Shown here: piece by piece, positions 16,591 to 32,966 of the stretch
Layout: each line of letters opens with the position of its first letter
Position numbering within the stretch: position 1 is the stretch's first letter
DNA from: Halocaridina rubra
Taxonomy: Eukaryota > Arthropoda > Malacostraca > Decapoda > Atyidae
Assembly (NCBI GenBank): GCA_037179515.1
Contig: JAXCGZ010020825.1
Location: 1 to 64,000, forward strand
Length of the DNA stretch: 64,000 nt
Direction: 5' to 3'
Position numbers and translations under genes: made by a program
The notes under the pieces: generated by a model
The model's database searches: none
Told to the model about the DNA's origin: nothing
The model's input: only the letters and a program-made list of their open reading frames with translations

Positions 16591-17245
16591 CAGCGTATGG
16601 CTATCATTCTGAGTTACAAATACTCAATGTGCTAGATTGAGCCTTGAGTTTAATAAACTTTTCACTTGACAATGTTTTTAAACATCAGTACTAAAGGAGA
16701 AGATTTAGGTATTGATGTCTACACTCATACTTGTATGGGTGGAAAATACGTACTTTCACTTATCCCAGTGGAGAAAATGCCAAGAACAACCCATTTGCAA
16801 ACCTCATGGGCTTTATTGAATCTATTTTGATATTTTTAGTAAATTTTGATGAAGTTTTTATCTTTAAACTTTATTTTTTAGTTACTAACTTAACCTCTAT
16901 TTAAAATATACTCTTCAACTCATTTCCTTTCGCAGTTTATTTCTCTTTTATTATAATGTTAGCCCTAAGTATTACCCTTCTTTTACAAGAGAATTTCTTA
17001 ACACTGTTCATATTGTTCATGTCCTTGATGAATAAGTGAAATCAAGATAATAAATAGGCTCTGAGGTTATTGTGACAGCTCATAGTTTCTAACGTTCATT
17101 CTTTGGAAAATAGAAAGGTTTGTCTTGTGTTCACTGCTACTTTTACCATTTCATTTGTACCTTATCTTCAGAAGGCCATATCTGGATTAAATGCAAAGGA
17201 AAAGAATTATTGATGCTTTTATGGTACTGTAGTAATCATTAGGTG

Positions 17246-17795
17246 GTTTTTTTAGCCCTTGGTATATTAACCTCATTTCAGGTTCTTTATATATAATTCA
17301 GCATACTTGACTAGTTACAAGGAAGATGTTTTTTGTGATCAGTTAACTTGCTAATAAGCGTCCCTCAACTCATCAAGCGAGTTTCCTTTGTTCCTTACAA
17401 CTACTGACTCCGGAGTGACTCGACCTCCCAACCTTCTGATCTACCCCAGCTGAGGAGCTTCCTGACACCAACTCTGCCAAGTCTACCATCCACTAGCAGC
17501 CACACAATAACCAGATCCGTGACAGTGAACTTGGAGCTGGCAGTCAACTTCTTCCCTTTGGAGTCTAAACTGTGCTGCTATCATTCAAGTTTGGAGTAAG
17601 AGTACGTAGCTGCCACCCTATATCCCAGTTACCAATAAACTATCTTCTTTTTAATGCATTTAAGGCCAAACTGACGTATTCTTTCAAAAATAACCAATTG
17701 GATTTCAAGGATTAGGTATAAACGAAGTGAAACTAGTCAGCTATACTGAATAATTGACTTGATACGAGATACTTTTACCAAGGGCTAAAAAAACA
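17246..17795. mobile_element. Possible non-autonomous inverted-repeat element (MITE-like)
   Basis: Inverted termini of about 18 bp bound a 550-bp stretch: tttttttagcccttggta on the left and its near-exact complement taccaagggctaaaaaaa on the right. The interior (about 17350-17640) is richer in GC than its surroundings and has no coding frame. A duplicated target site cannot be separated from the T/A run. It could also be a chance hairpin or a fragment of something larger. Confidence 0.4.
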
Positions 17796-20032
17796 TAATT
17801 TGATGGTTGCTGCAGTTCTAGAGGTGCTAGCAATGTTGTGTAAATATCAAACTGTTAAATAGTCAGCTATTAAGAACCCTTTGTTTTGGCATATACAAGT
17901 GTGGAATAGGCATTCGTTTTCAAACTTATGATATTGCTAAAGGATCAATGGTATTCTGCAACTTTAACTAGAGGGAGGATGATTGCCAACCTCATTCTCT
18001 AGATTCCCATTTAGTTCCTTCATGTAATACACAAGAGAATAATGTATTGAATTATCTCTCCCTCATTACCAAATATATCTCTTTGAGTCACCTCGTACAA
18101 CACAAAAAATGCAAGTGTATATTTTTCTCCTTTACCTTCAGGGATTTTGAAGGAATTGCTGTAAAATGAATGCATATTCTGTAATTACTTTTCAGTATTA
18201 AAATCTTTATATAGCTATAATGTCTGGAAATATTAGTAAATAATATTCATAAACAGGTGAGATCCTTCAGCAAACACTTACTAGTAATCATAGATGGATT
18301 GTTTGTAAAGTTACACAATCGATAACTTCATTTACAAACGAGCAATGCTTCCTTTATGACAGAGAATGTCTCAGGAATGTCCAAAGTAAATGAAGTACAT
18401 ATATCAGTGTCATACTGACTTATTATGTGCATACAGAATGTGTTTGGAGTTATATACTTAACTTTATTTAAGTACTCTTAGTAATGGAGTCCGCTATATT
18501 AGTCTTGAAATAGGTTTGGAAGGGATCAAGCAGGTGTGGCTACACTTAGATAAATATTCCCCTAAAATACACATACATATGTGAAGTCTCTATGTATAGA
18601 GTGATTTAATAAATGATCAGATGAATCTTAATTCTAAAAATCTTGTCATGGCTGATATAATATTCTGTTTGAAATTTAGCAGTGTGAAGAGGAATTTATC
18701 TTATTTATTTAGCATTGTTCGTTATTCTGCCTTATTAGCTAATGAAATAATTTCGAAGTGAGAGCCTGGTTATTTTCTTTATTAGTGAACGTTGGTTTTT
18801 TTGTTAACACCAGTTTAATGCAATATTATTTTTTAAGTGTTGTTTAGCGTAATAGAAAAGTTAATTTCTTTTTAAAAAGCAAGAGAACACATTACCATTG
18901 TGATTATTCTTCTGAAAGAAAGTAGGGTCTGAAAATAATCTATTTATTTATGTTCAGTATACAGCATACTTTTTATTCATTTTTTATGCTTTTTTCTCCT
19001 TACCTATCCATGAAATATTATTATTCATTGCTATAAGACTTACTCTTTGCAATAGTCTATTTGTTGCTCACTTTCAATATATCATGCCGGGCATCATGTG
19101 AACTAAGCCACAATGGCCAGGAGACTTTCCCATGATTGATCTCTCTACTTTTCCTTATTTATTGCATGGGGACAAGTCTCAGATGCTGTTGTGGGTATTG
19201 CAGCTAGATAACGAACCTTTGTTAGTGGATATTAAAATTTTTTGGCATCTAGTAATGATTTTCCTTATACCATCTTCATAAAATGGAAGCATATTACCAG
19301 TGAAGAATCCAACCCAAGACTTGGATGTGCACGATTTAAAAAATAATTAATCAGGGTTTCATTTTATTGAATGCCTCAGTATCAATGCCCGAATTTCCTA
19401 TGAGCACACACACTACTTTTCACTCTGCTCCATTGACTTCTCCCTTGTTTTTTCTTACGCTGTCCGTATTTCTGCCCCTGTCATAAACTTCCTAATGTTT
19501 TTTGATCATGGGTTTACTGGTTCTGGTTATTTTCATATCCAGCATGGTGCTTCCATGGCTTAGCATGTTCACCTTGATGTATCCATGGCCCAACCATTAT
19601 TCTGTTTCATGTTATCATTTTATCCTTTTTCCTCATTTAAGGAAAGATAATTTAGTAGTTTTCTAGAGCATTGCAAAATTCTCAGTCTGCTTTTCATATA
19701 ATTTTGGTATCAGGAGTGTTTTAATGTATTTTGGAAGAAAATTTTGTTTAACGTTTGGATAGTAATTTGTAGATTTTTTTTAAGATATACGAACTGGGGA
19801 AAGCTGTCATATTTTTTATTTAATTTAATTTTTAATAAAACTACAAGTTTTATTTTTTTGTATGAATACGCTGAGTTTTTATGTATAGTTTTTATTTATA
19901 TATTTATGACTGTGAGAATGCAATTCCATTGAGTTTTATGTATTTATTGATTATATATATTTATTCTGTAGGCATTTTTATAGCATGGCTGGGCCATATG
20001 ATAATCATCTGTGCATGCTCTTTGCTGAGGCA

Positions 20033-20424
<392 letters not shown>

Positions 20425-21928
20425 CCTTTCCACCTACTACCCTCACATGTTATCAGAATCTTTGAATACATGAGATGGTATTATGTGAGGCGTTGGTGGT
20501 GCTGCTGAAAGGCTTTGTATGTCAGATGAGATGCAGAATCACTTTGTAGTCTGGATTACTTTTCACCTCATAATGTTCTCTCTTGTCCAGACTGCACATA
20601 GATATATGACCCTCTCAACTTTTATGAGTGAAGGCCCTCAAAAACATAATCATATTCATTATAGTCTAGGCTTCCTTTTATTTTTTAAGTAGGTGTAATG
20701 ATGATGATATATTTTTATCATTCATATTCTTTATGTTATATTATTTATCATATTTTTTTTTAGATTGTTTTTGAAGGTCAACATTCAGCAAATACTACTT
20801 TTACTGTTTTGACTGTGGTGCCACTCATGTGTCAGTACGGTGAGCAAAGGCTGTTGTCAATCCACACAAATCAGTGGGGCCTAGACAATAAGACCACCCC
20901 CCCTTGTATGCATGTTGGAGGGGAATCTGCTGAGGGATTGTGCTTTTTGCTCTTCTATGCATAGACATCATGATTATACGTATTTCTTTACATTTGAAAT
21001 GAGGAGTAATATTTGAACCTTACTTTGGCATGATCAGTAAGTGTATTGGGTGGCTGCTGTGTGAGCAGGTGTAGGTGACAAGTATGCAGTATCATTACAG
21101 TTGCCTTGGGTGTCATACTTGCTGAACTTGTTGCCCATTATCATTTGCCAATCTGAGCCTGTGCTTACCGTGCTGTGGGTGATGGCCATAGTTGTCGCCT
21201 GTATAAATTGTGACAACACCACAGACCATGAATAAGAAAGCATGCTTTGAATTTAATAAATTTGATATTTCCTCTCTACATCTATTAATGGTGAAAGAAG
21301 ACTAAAATACAGAAAAATCAGAGCACAGATTTTGTTTTGTGTTGTTGTCGCTATTATTTCGGATCTCGAACAATGTGTTTGTTAGTGTGATCCTGAGATT
21401 GTTCATATGTTACTAATGTTTCATATTCCATTTCTGCTGCCAGTCAATGATTCTTTTTGGTATATCATTGCTTTTAATGCTGACATGCAATCTCTCCCAA
21501 GTGCAGTTATCACGTAATACTTAAGAATTATTGACATGGTGGCTCTATGTAGTTTTGTTTAAGGCATTCCTTATGTGTTCGAGATTCGAATTTTGATGAT
21601 CTACACTGCTGTCATTAAAAATTTTATAAGTAATTTTACTAAACCGGTAAACATAGATTGATAGCAAGGTAATAGGTGTATTTGATCAATACTACTTCCC
21701 TATATCCTTTACTGCAGCTTTTGTAAGCATATTATTATAAAGATGGTCATATTATCTCAAAAGAAGTCATTGTAGATACACCATTTATCTTTTACTATGT
21801 AAGAAATAAATGAGCAGTGGTAGATCTCATTTCTTATGTATCTAATGTTTTGGATATATTTGTGACCAACTTACTTACTAATGGGCCTCGTTACTGATGT
21901 TTTATGTTTTGTGTTTCTCTCCTGCTAG

Positions 21929-22039
21929 TTTCATAATCAGTCCAAGTTGTACAAAGATACTCTGCACTACATGAACACAATCTTCACTTCGTTCTTTACC
22001 ATTGAATGTATGCTCAAGATCACGGCATTCGGAGTCAGG
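21929..22039 (+). CDS. cac: Cav2 channel exon 5a: domain IV S2, version a
   Basis: A 111-nt exon of exactly 37 codons, in phase at both ends. It encodes the IVS1-S2 loop (F-H-N-Q-S-K-L-Y-K-D) and the S2 helix (TLHYMNTIFTSFFTIECMLK), ending I-T-A-F-G-V-R. S2 belongs to the voltage sensor of repeat IV and keeps the acidic residue (E26) and the lysine four residues later. It follows the Lys at the end of IVS1 and joins N-F-F-K-D-P-W-N of IVS3 at 38301. The loop resembles the Y-H-N-Q form I recall from fly cacophony, so this is probably the canonical version. The acceptor AG is at 21927-21928 and the donor gtaagg at 22040. A second exon of the same length and phase is at 32856. Confidence 0.94.
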
Positions 22040-22451
22040 GTAAGGAAGGTTCACCTCTAATCATCAATTTGAAGGGAGGAAACACATGCTGTGTGTCGTT
22101 TTCTCTCAACAAACCCTTGTTTGGTCTTTCTATCCAAAACCTTTTTTTCCCCTTATCCTCATTTGTTTTTCTTTTATGTATATTTTGTTTTTTAGTAATG
22201 TGCGAGTCTTTATTGGCAGTGTGTTGTCTTCTTTTGTTTCTTGTGTAGTGTTCTCCATTGTATATCTGTTTGAGGAATTAGTTAAAATTGTAAGATGTCT
22301 ATAGGTTATTGCTAACGCATTTGATAAATGATTACTGTAAGGATTTTCTTCTACAGCCAGTGTTACTTTTGTTGTAGAAACTAGTGTATTTGTTTTCCTG
22401 AGTGTTTTCTATTATGATAGCTATAGGTGTGTAGTATAGTTATTTAATTGC

Positions 22452-22532
<81 letters not shown>
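22452..22532. repeat. (AT)n microsatellite
   Basis: About 80 bp of alternating AT with one phase break near 22475, 0.4 kb after exon 5a. Confidence 0.93.
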
Positions 22533-22534
<2 letters not shown>

Positions 22535-22789
22535 CGAGAAACAAAACTCTGAGGGATGCTCTTATGTTTGAAGTAGCTAATATTTAATATTTCCCCCTTT
22601 TTTTTTATATGTAACATGACAGTATAAGCTTGGTCAGAGAATTTACAATTAAAATGTTTATCCTATCAATAGGCTTATATTATTTTGAGTATTGACTTAA
22701 GTGTTTATTATATAGTATATCATATATAAGATTTTAATTGCTGAGGTTTCCATATATGTTTCATGCTATAACCTGTATGTTTTATCATT

Positions 22790-25990
<3,201 letters not shown>

Positions 25991-26007
25991 TCAGGGGAAG
26001 CATATAC

Positions 26008-26156
<149 letters not shown>

Positions 26157-26689
26157 AAGAAGATCTTTCTTCCTTTAGTGTCCCCCAATCAGCAAGGACC
26201 ACACAATCACTTAATGGCGTAGAAATTAAAACTTTGACAACTGAGAAATTAAATGATCATTTCCTCAAATTGTTTTCCTTGTATGATATTAAACTTAAGC
26301 ATATCATTTTAGAAGGACACTTTTCGAATCACTAATGTAATAGTCATCATTAAGATTTTCCTGCTTTTTAAGTATTCCTTCTGTCACCAAATATATAATT
26401 GTCATTGACAGAAAGCAGTTATTTTTTTAACAAGTACAATATGAATACCTGTATAGGCCTAGGTTTATGTTGCCTTTACAAAGTTATCCTCAGAAATATG
26501 TCCAAAATACCAAGAAATGCAGTATTTTGCTTCATTACAAATAGAAATTTCTCTTGGGAGCATGCCATCGGACCTCCCTAGGCACACTTTGTTCCTACAG
26601 CACTCGCATCTCCCTGCCCCCAAAAGAGTTTACTGGGCTCCTGCCACCCAGTGAGACCCCTCTAGTTTCACCACTGCTCGGGTGACATA

Positions 26690-26902
26690 ATTTTGATGAT
26701 TGGTTCTTCAACCACTTTGTACCATTAGCGGAGAAGTATTGTAAGGACAAGGGCATCCAAGTATAGATCCATCATATTTTAGACACTTCTCTTCGCCATA
26801 TGCAATACTTCATCAATTTTCAGCTAAACATCACGGTTTTTGCCTCATCTCAAACGTCTCCTTTCTCCTGCAACCGTTGGACCAGGAAATCATGAACTTT
26901 TT
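26690..26902 (+). pseudogene. Tigger/pogo-type transposase fossil
   Basis: In one frame with stops this reads N-F-D-D-W-F-F-N-H-F-V-P-L-A-E-K-Y-C-K-D-K-G-I, then a damaged L-D segment, then I-T-V-F-A-S-S-Q-T-S-P-F. This follows the order of the Tigger DDE domain (F..WF...FVP...KYCK.KGI, LLD.APAH, I.V.FLPPNTT.L.QPMDQ). In-frame stops and lost catalytic residues mean it is dead. It stops where LINE copy A3 begins at 26905. Confidence 0.6.
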
Positions 26903-26904
26903 CC

Positions 26905-29620
26905 TGCTTAACTAAGTGCTTTTTCAAGTGTGGATTCCAAATGGGGGCTGCATATTCATGCTTTGGCCTCACTTAGGTTACATAAATATTTCTGAATATT
27001 TCCTTGTTCATGTGTTTCAAGACTACCCATATATATGCTAAGAAAGCATATGCTGCCCTTACTATGCCATTTATATGCATTTCTGGTGACAAATTTGCCA
27101 GTATGTTTATTCCTAGATCTCTCATTCTCTGTCTCATGAAATTCTGCTCCTGCCATGTGGTAGTCAAGCTTGGGCCCTCTTGCACTTGTACCCATTCACA
27201 TTACCTTACATTTAGAAGTACTGAATTTCATTAGCCACTTATCTGACCACTCATGCAGACTATTTAGGTCTTCCTGAAGTTCTTTACCATTGTTCTCGTC
27301 TCTTACTACCTTAACAAGCTTTGCATCATCTGCAAACATATTCATGCATGAATTTACAGACTCTGGTAGGTCAATTACATATACAAGGAACAAAATTGGC
27401 CCTAAAACTGAACCCTGTGGAACTCCGCTACCAATTGTTTTCCATTCAGACACTGAGTATCTTACTCTAACCCTCTGTTCCCTTCCTTCTAAGTAAGTTT
27501 TTATCCATTCCAAGATATTTCCACCTATTCTCGCCATTGCTTGCAGCTTCATAATGTCTCCCGTGTGGGACTGCTTCTAATGCTCTCTGGAAGTCTAGGA
27601 ATATGCAATATGCCCAGCCCTCTCTTTCCTGTAAGATTTGGCTTACCTCATCATAAACTTCTAATAAGTTTGTTACTGTTGATCTACCTTCTTTGAACCC
27701 ATTTTGTCTCACTGACAAATAGTTGCAGGATTTCAAGTGAAGAGAGATGTGTTTTCTTAGTAGTTTTTCCATAACTTTGCAAACTGTACTGGTCAAGGAA
27801 ACTGGTCTAAAGTAGAGCAGTATCCCTCCTTCCCTTTTTGAAGATAGGTACATCGTTTGTTTGTTTCCAGAGTCTTGGAATCTCCTCCGATTCCAAAAAC
27901 TTTTCAAATATGATACATAGTGCTGCTGATATTGATTTAACGCATTTCTTAAGTACATAAAGGGACATAACATCAGAACCCGTAGCTTTATGGGCATCTA
28001 ACTCCATCAGTACTTTGCATACCTCTGTAGCTGATAAGATGATGTTCTCTAATACCGGCCCATTAGTTCCTATCTCTGCAATCTGAGGGAGTGGGTTATA
28101 TTCTTCTGTAAATACTGACTGATACTTCTTGTTCAGTTCTTCGCAAATCACTCATTCATCTCACTGATGCTTCCATCCGCTCTCTTTAGCTTTAAAACGT
28201 GTTCTTTTACCTTCAGTTTCCTCTGATAAAGCTGTGGAAAAGTTTGGAATTTTCTTCAGCCTTCCAGGTAATATTCCTTTCATAGGCCCTCTCTGACTCT
28301 CTTCTTTTACTTAATAATCATTTCTTGCTCTTTTATAAGTCTGCGAGGCATTTATGTTTTTACTCTTCCTATACCTTCTGCAGCAATTTTCTCTCCACTC
28401 CTCAGCTCTCTTACACTCATTATTGAACAGTTTCTTTTGGGCATGAATAACTCCCATTTCGGTGAAAGGTATGCAACAATCTAATATCTTCCCATATTCC
28501 TCACAAAATATGTTGTACATTTCTTGTACAGATTTGTTGTTAAATAAGGTCCTCCAGTCAATAACTGCAAAGATCTCATTAATTTTGATGTGATCTCCTT
28601 TTGGATAGTTTCTCCTCATGTCCTCAGTGCCTCTACTTTCAGGCAGAACATCTTCGATGATATACTTCATCAACAACACACAGTGGTCGCTCTTTCTAAT
28701 TGATGGTTCATACTCAGTTTTTTTCAATATTCAACACATTATCTATAAATACTAGATCAAGCAGCAATGGCTTATCCCCACCCTATACCCTCGTTGGTTC
28801 CAGTACATGTTGGTGTAGGAAATTTCCTTGTATGCAGTCTAGGAATCTTGCCCCGAATGAGTCCTCCCAACTGTGTGGGTCAAGATTTATCTAATATATC
28901 TATCTATGATTAAAATCTCCCATTATCAAAATCCTATATTTTTTCTCTCGTGCAATGTCAACAACTTAGTTTATGACTTCAATAGTACCCATATGACTTT
29001 CCTCATAAACTTCTAGCCTATGTTGGTCGTTGGTGGCTTATATACATCAGTTATTATAATGCTCTCTGACCCAGTATTAATGTGAGCAACAAGAAATTCC
29101 TTGAACTCACTTTCTATAGCAAAGTTTATTTCTTCAACCTGAAATCTTTCACTTAAATCTATCCCTCCATCTGTCCTCTCAGATCTTTCAACCCTTAATA
29201 TTCTGAAGCCATTAGGAAAAACTGTGGTGCTGTTTATGTCCTCACTTAACTTAGTCTCTGTAACCGCTACTATATCTGCCTTACTGTTGTGAATCCTATC
29301 CTTTAATTCTACTGCCTTACCAGCTATTCCATCAGTATTTGTGTACAGCAATCTTAATGAGGCCCCATCCCCTGATCTTCTTTCATCATCTTCGTTATCC
29401 CTCCCTTTGTCTGGAAGAACTTTGCAACAAAAATTTTTCTTCTCTTCATTTCTTTCCTCATTTAACCTTCTATCCTCTTGCAACACGTTTTTGATCCTTT
29501 TCATCTCTTCCTGTGTTCTATATGGTCTAATGAACACTGTTTCGAATTCTTGAAGGTCTTTTAGTTTTTTCTCTTCAATATTTCTCTACACGTGTCCCCT
29601 CTCTCAAAGGTTACTCTCGT
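26905..29620 (-). mobile_element. LINE family A copy A3, antisense, lacks its 3' end
   Basis: A 2.7-kb minus-strand copy running from the ORF1-like domain through endonuclease to reverse transcriptase. In frame 29013-29537 the N-terminal region (F-I-R-P-Y-R-T-Q-E-E-M) reads without interruption into the endonuclease start (L-L-Y-T-N-T-D-G-I-A-G-K), which shows these belong to one reading frame in this family. Later pieces are 28311-28727 (linker), 27807-28151, 27467-27997 (RT palm, F-Q-R-A-L-E-A-V-P-H, aspartate lost in the second position), 27196-27552 (G-V-P-Q-G-S-V-L-G-P, F-A-D-D-A-K-L) and 26956-27195. Unlike the others it lacks the C-terminal domain and 3' tail. Its 5' end abuts a GT tract, (AC)n on its own strand. 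Confidence 0.92.
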
Positions 29621-29621
29621 T

Positions 29622-29648
29622 GGTGTGTGTGTGTGTGTGTGCGTGCGC
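29622..29648. repeat. Short (GT)n tract at the 5' edge of LINE copy A3
   Basis: GT dinucleotides with GC variants; on the strand of the LINE this is (AC)n, the same junction partner seen for the other family A copies. Confidence 0.85.
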
Positions 29649-30689
29649 TAGTCTATTAGATGATGATGTCATATGGAAATCAGCAGCCATTATATATCTT
29701 AAATTTCACCTATATTTAGAAGTCTTTCGTATCGTGTTTTTTATTAGTCGTAGATGTCACGTAAATGTATTTATAAGGCTTTGCCTGTTGAAACTATTTT
29801 GTGTAAAGTTACTTTTATACGTATTCATGTAGTATAAGTAATTGTCTTTGTCAATTATCTTTTAAGATATTATCAGAATTACTTCCATATTTAATCTTTG
29901 AATTAAATATCAGTTTTCCTATTTATAAATTTTCTTTTTGTGTTTCTTCTGAATATTGATATTGTCCAGGTAATGGAATTAGGATATCTTTTCTCACTAA
30001 TATAAGAGCATCCTCGTCTGATGGAAAACTATTAGTAGGGAATAGTTAACTAGTATTTAGTTTCCAAGCTAGTCTGTAGTAATTAAGTTCCATAAATATT
30101 ATTTTTAAAAGAATATTTACATTCTGACTGACGAAGTTTAAATTAGGAGAGTGGGTATATAGAAAGTAGATACACACAGTATTTTCCGTTTGTGAAGTGA
30201 CTCAGCTGTCACAGTGTCATGATCTTTTTGTCTGTCTGTCCTCTTTAATATGAGCGCTAGTTTAATGTGGTTCATATTCCCCTTTGTGTGTACTTGATTT
30301 TCTTTGTGAAAATGTCAATCCCTCTTCATCACTGTCCGTTCTTTGATTATCCTTTTTTTTTCTATTGCATATTTGCCTAGTTTCTTCATTATTTTTCTTA
30401 TTGTTTCTCCCTAGCTAGTATCATTTATCTGTGATATGCAAGATAGCTATTTGTCATCTTCTTTGTCCATATATATTGAAAATTTCTCTTGAAGTATTAT
30501 TTCTCTTTCTCTTCCATACTCTCTGACATCATTCTTTATTTTTGTTGAACTATAATGACACTACCAGATACGTCTTACATTTCATTTTTTAAAAGTCTTA
30601 GAGACATATTTTCCATAGGAATACTTAAAGGTGGAGTCTAACACTAAAATTGTTCTGGTGATAGACAGTTTTGTGAATTTGTACCCCCT

Positions 30690-31060
30690 GTTTCTCCGTA
30701 AGTAAGATCAGATGACGGATGTGGCCCCAAGCCAACCGTCCATCTCCCTCTACCAGATGCTCGTGGACATCATCCCATCAGCGGAAGCAGAAACCACCAT
30801 TTTCCATCAAATCAACCCTCCCTGCCCTGGCAGCCAAGGCCTGGCAATCAAGCTCTCACCTCCTAAAGAGCAATCATTGATTGCATGTACCTACTGTCTC
30901 TTGTACTCAACTGTGGCTCAGGCTGTATTCGAAAAGTGGAATGCTGATCACATGGACATTTTTTATTCACCAATCAGTGACCATGAATTGTAAAATTCAT
31001 CCTAGAAAATTACTGATTGGTCAATGATCATATTGGTCAGAGCCCACTTATCAAACACAA
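30690..31060. other. GC-richer patch with an inverted CCAAT pair
   Basis: A patch of higher GC content inside AT-rich intron. It carries a 93-codon + strand frame (30712-30993, product begins M-T-D-V-A-P-S-Q-P) that I do not recognise. At its end, accaatcagt (30969-30978) and actgattggt (31012-31021) form a 10-bp inverted repeat, and a further ATTGG lies near 31032. It could be a remnant of a mobile element, a regulatory patch or an unrelated exon; there is no decisive evidence. Confidence 0.35.
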
Positions 31061-32624
31061 CCATTGTATACTGTATGGTGGCGCCGTACACATATGTTCA
31101 CACCATTTTTGCATTGACCTTTTGTGTATATCATAATTTTTAAACTTGCATTTTGATACTTATGTGCATGCTTGAAAGCTGTTTTATGTGAAAATTTTTG
31201 CCTGGCATGTTGCTGAGTATGGCATGGACTTATCCACTTTCTTTAATTATTGCTAGATTGGTAATGGTATGCATATATTTTTCAATAATGTAAGTGCATG
31301 TTTTGTAGATCTTTTGCATTTTTGACTCTGCATTTATAGTTTCATGCTACCAATGCATGATATTATTTGTTAGTTACTTATTATTTTGATTCTTAGATAC
31401 CTTTAACTGAATGACTTTGTTGTAAATGGAAATTACAGCATGGTCTTGGTTTGACTGCAGGTGACCTGCTTATCAGAGGCTGTTCTTAAACCCATCTAAT
31501 GCATTAAAGTAGAGTAACACTATAAATAAGTGAAACTGCATTTTTAATAATAGTAGAAATAATTATCAATATCATTATCATCTTTATTGCATAGTTTAGC
31601 TATATATATTATTTCTTTATTTTAATTAAAAGGAATGAAATTCCCCTAAGTTATAAATTTGAATTCATATTGAGAAAAAGCATAGCTTGTGCATCACTCT
31701 TGCATTCAGATTTAATCTCTCATGCTTAAGGGCTTCATGAAGGATCACATTTCCAGAGCTGATAGGAAAAAATAAATTATAAACATGTATTTAGGACATG
31801 TTATAATGCTATGCAATATTATTATATTCCTGCAAGCTTTTCATTGTAGCAATTGTTAATAATTCAAAATAATGTGGTTTGTCAGAAATTTTTATCTGTT
31901 TGATGAAAATCTTTCCATTAATGTTTTTGCAAATAACGATGCATTCTTTTGCTATATATAAATAAATATTTAGGTATAAGTAGTTTAAATCTTATTTGCA
32001 TTAACTTCATGAATCATCTTGATATATTTCTTTTGATTTTTTATTGGTATTGCTGAGCACGGTTATTTCCGTCTATTTTGTTTTCATAAGGCTCGACTCT
32101 CATTAAGCTTTTTCAAGTACTGTATGTGATTTCTAAGCTTGCACTTAATTTCATGTAACGAGCATGTATGCACTTTTTGTTCTTTGCTATTGTGTTTAAT
32201 GGCCATGTTGCTACGCTTGTATAACACTGCATGAAGCAAGCATGTGTCTGCATTGTGGTTAGTTTATATGTGGATGCAATTGCTAGACCCTTTGATACTG
32301 TTCCCATGGATTAAATGATATGCTTGCTATAGTCTGTGGTTCCAAGTCTATTTTTTCAGTAGTCTAATGGCCTGTAATAAGTTTCTGTGAATGTCATAAT
32401 GTTTAGTGTGGTATCCAGTGAAGGCCCAGAGAGACTTGAAGCCACAATAGATTTATTATACCCAATTTGTTTATAGTCTTATACTCATCTATTTTTACTA
32501 CCAGATAAACTGAATGACCATTTTCATTGATTCATAGTAAAAGTATTAATTTTATGTTTCTTTGTGTCTTTTTTCCTTACATAAAACTTGAAAAATCAAC
32601 GGTGCCACCTGAAAATCATATTCA

Positions 32625-32800
32625 TCATCATTGATTGGCTCTGGTTGCATTTGTTACCAACCAATCATATGTCTTACAACCGGATGAATACTTACCCTTG
32701 TGATTTGCGGTCCCGCCCATACCCCCCTTCTGGCGTCCCCGCCCGTGACCAATCAACCGTTGCCCCCGTCCTGTCAACAACTCTTGTGGTGATGGCCAAC
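32625..32800 (+). promoter_or_regulatory. CCAAT- and GC-box-like cluster just upstream of exon 5b
   Basis: Within about 130 bp there are three CCAAT-type motifs (gattggct near 32632, accaatcat near 32658, accaatcaac near 32738) and two CCCGCCC motifs (near 32711 and 32729), in a GC-rich island about 60-230 bp before the second IVS2 exon. This is the composition of a TATA-less promoter or an enhancer. No start site is visible, and a transposon origin is equally possible. Confidence 0.3.
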
Positions 32801-32855
32801 TTCATTCAACTTTGGGGCTGTTGTTGTATTCTACTCCTCATCCATCTCTCAACAG

Positions 32856-32966
32856 TATTATAATGCTCCTTTGTTCTACATGGATATCCTGGGATATCTT
32901 AATAATATTTTCACCATATTCTTCCTCCTAGAGTGTATTCTGAAACTGATTGCTTATGGATGCAGG
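32856..32966 (+). CDS. cac: Cav2 channel exon 5b: domain IV S2, version b (alternative)
   Basis: A second IVS2 exon of 111 nt and 37 codons, with the same phase at both ends as exon 5a. It encodes a different IVS1-S2 loop (Y-Y-N-A-P-L-F-Y-M-D) and S2 helix (ILGYLNNIFTIFFLLECILK), ending L-I-A-Y-G-C-R. By eye 18 of 37 residues match exon 5a, including the S2 glutamate and lysine and the N-x-I-F-T-x-F-F core. The open frame, acceptor (tctcaacag, AG at 32854-32855) and donor (gtaggg at 32967) are intact, so it does not look like a pseudo-exon. Including both exons would give two S2 helices in one repeat, so mutually exclusive use is the natural reading. The donor is weaker than that of 5a. Confidence 0.88.

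Noticed and set aside
30712..30993. 93-codon frame as a nested gene
   Set aside because: No recognisable domain, no promoter or poly(A) context that decides it; kept only as part of a GC-rich patch.
32588..32863. 91-codon frame running into exon 5b
   Set aside because: It is out of frame with the channel exon and has no known motif; the splice acceptor explains the boundary better.
32856..32966. Exon 5b as a dead duplicate
   Set aside because: Its frame, phase, length and splice sites are all intact and the S2 core residues are kept.
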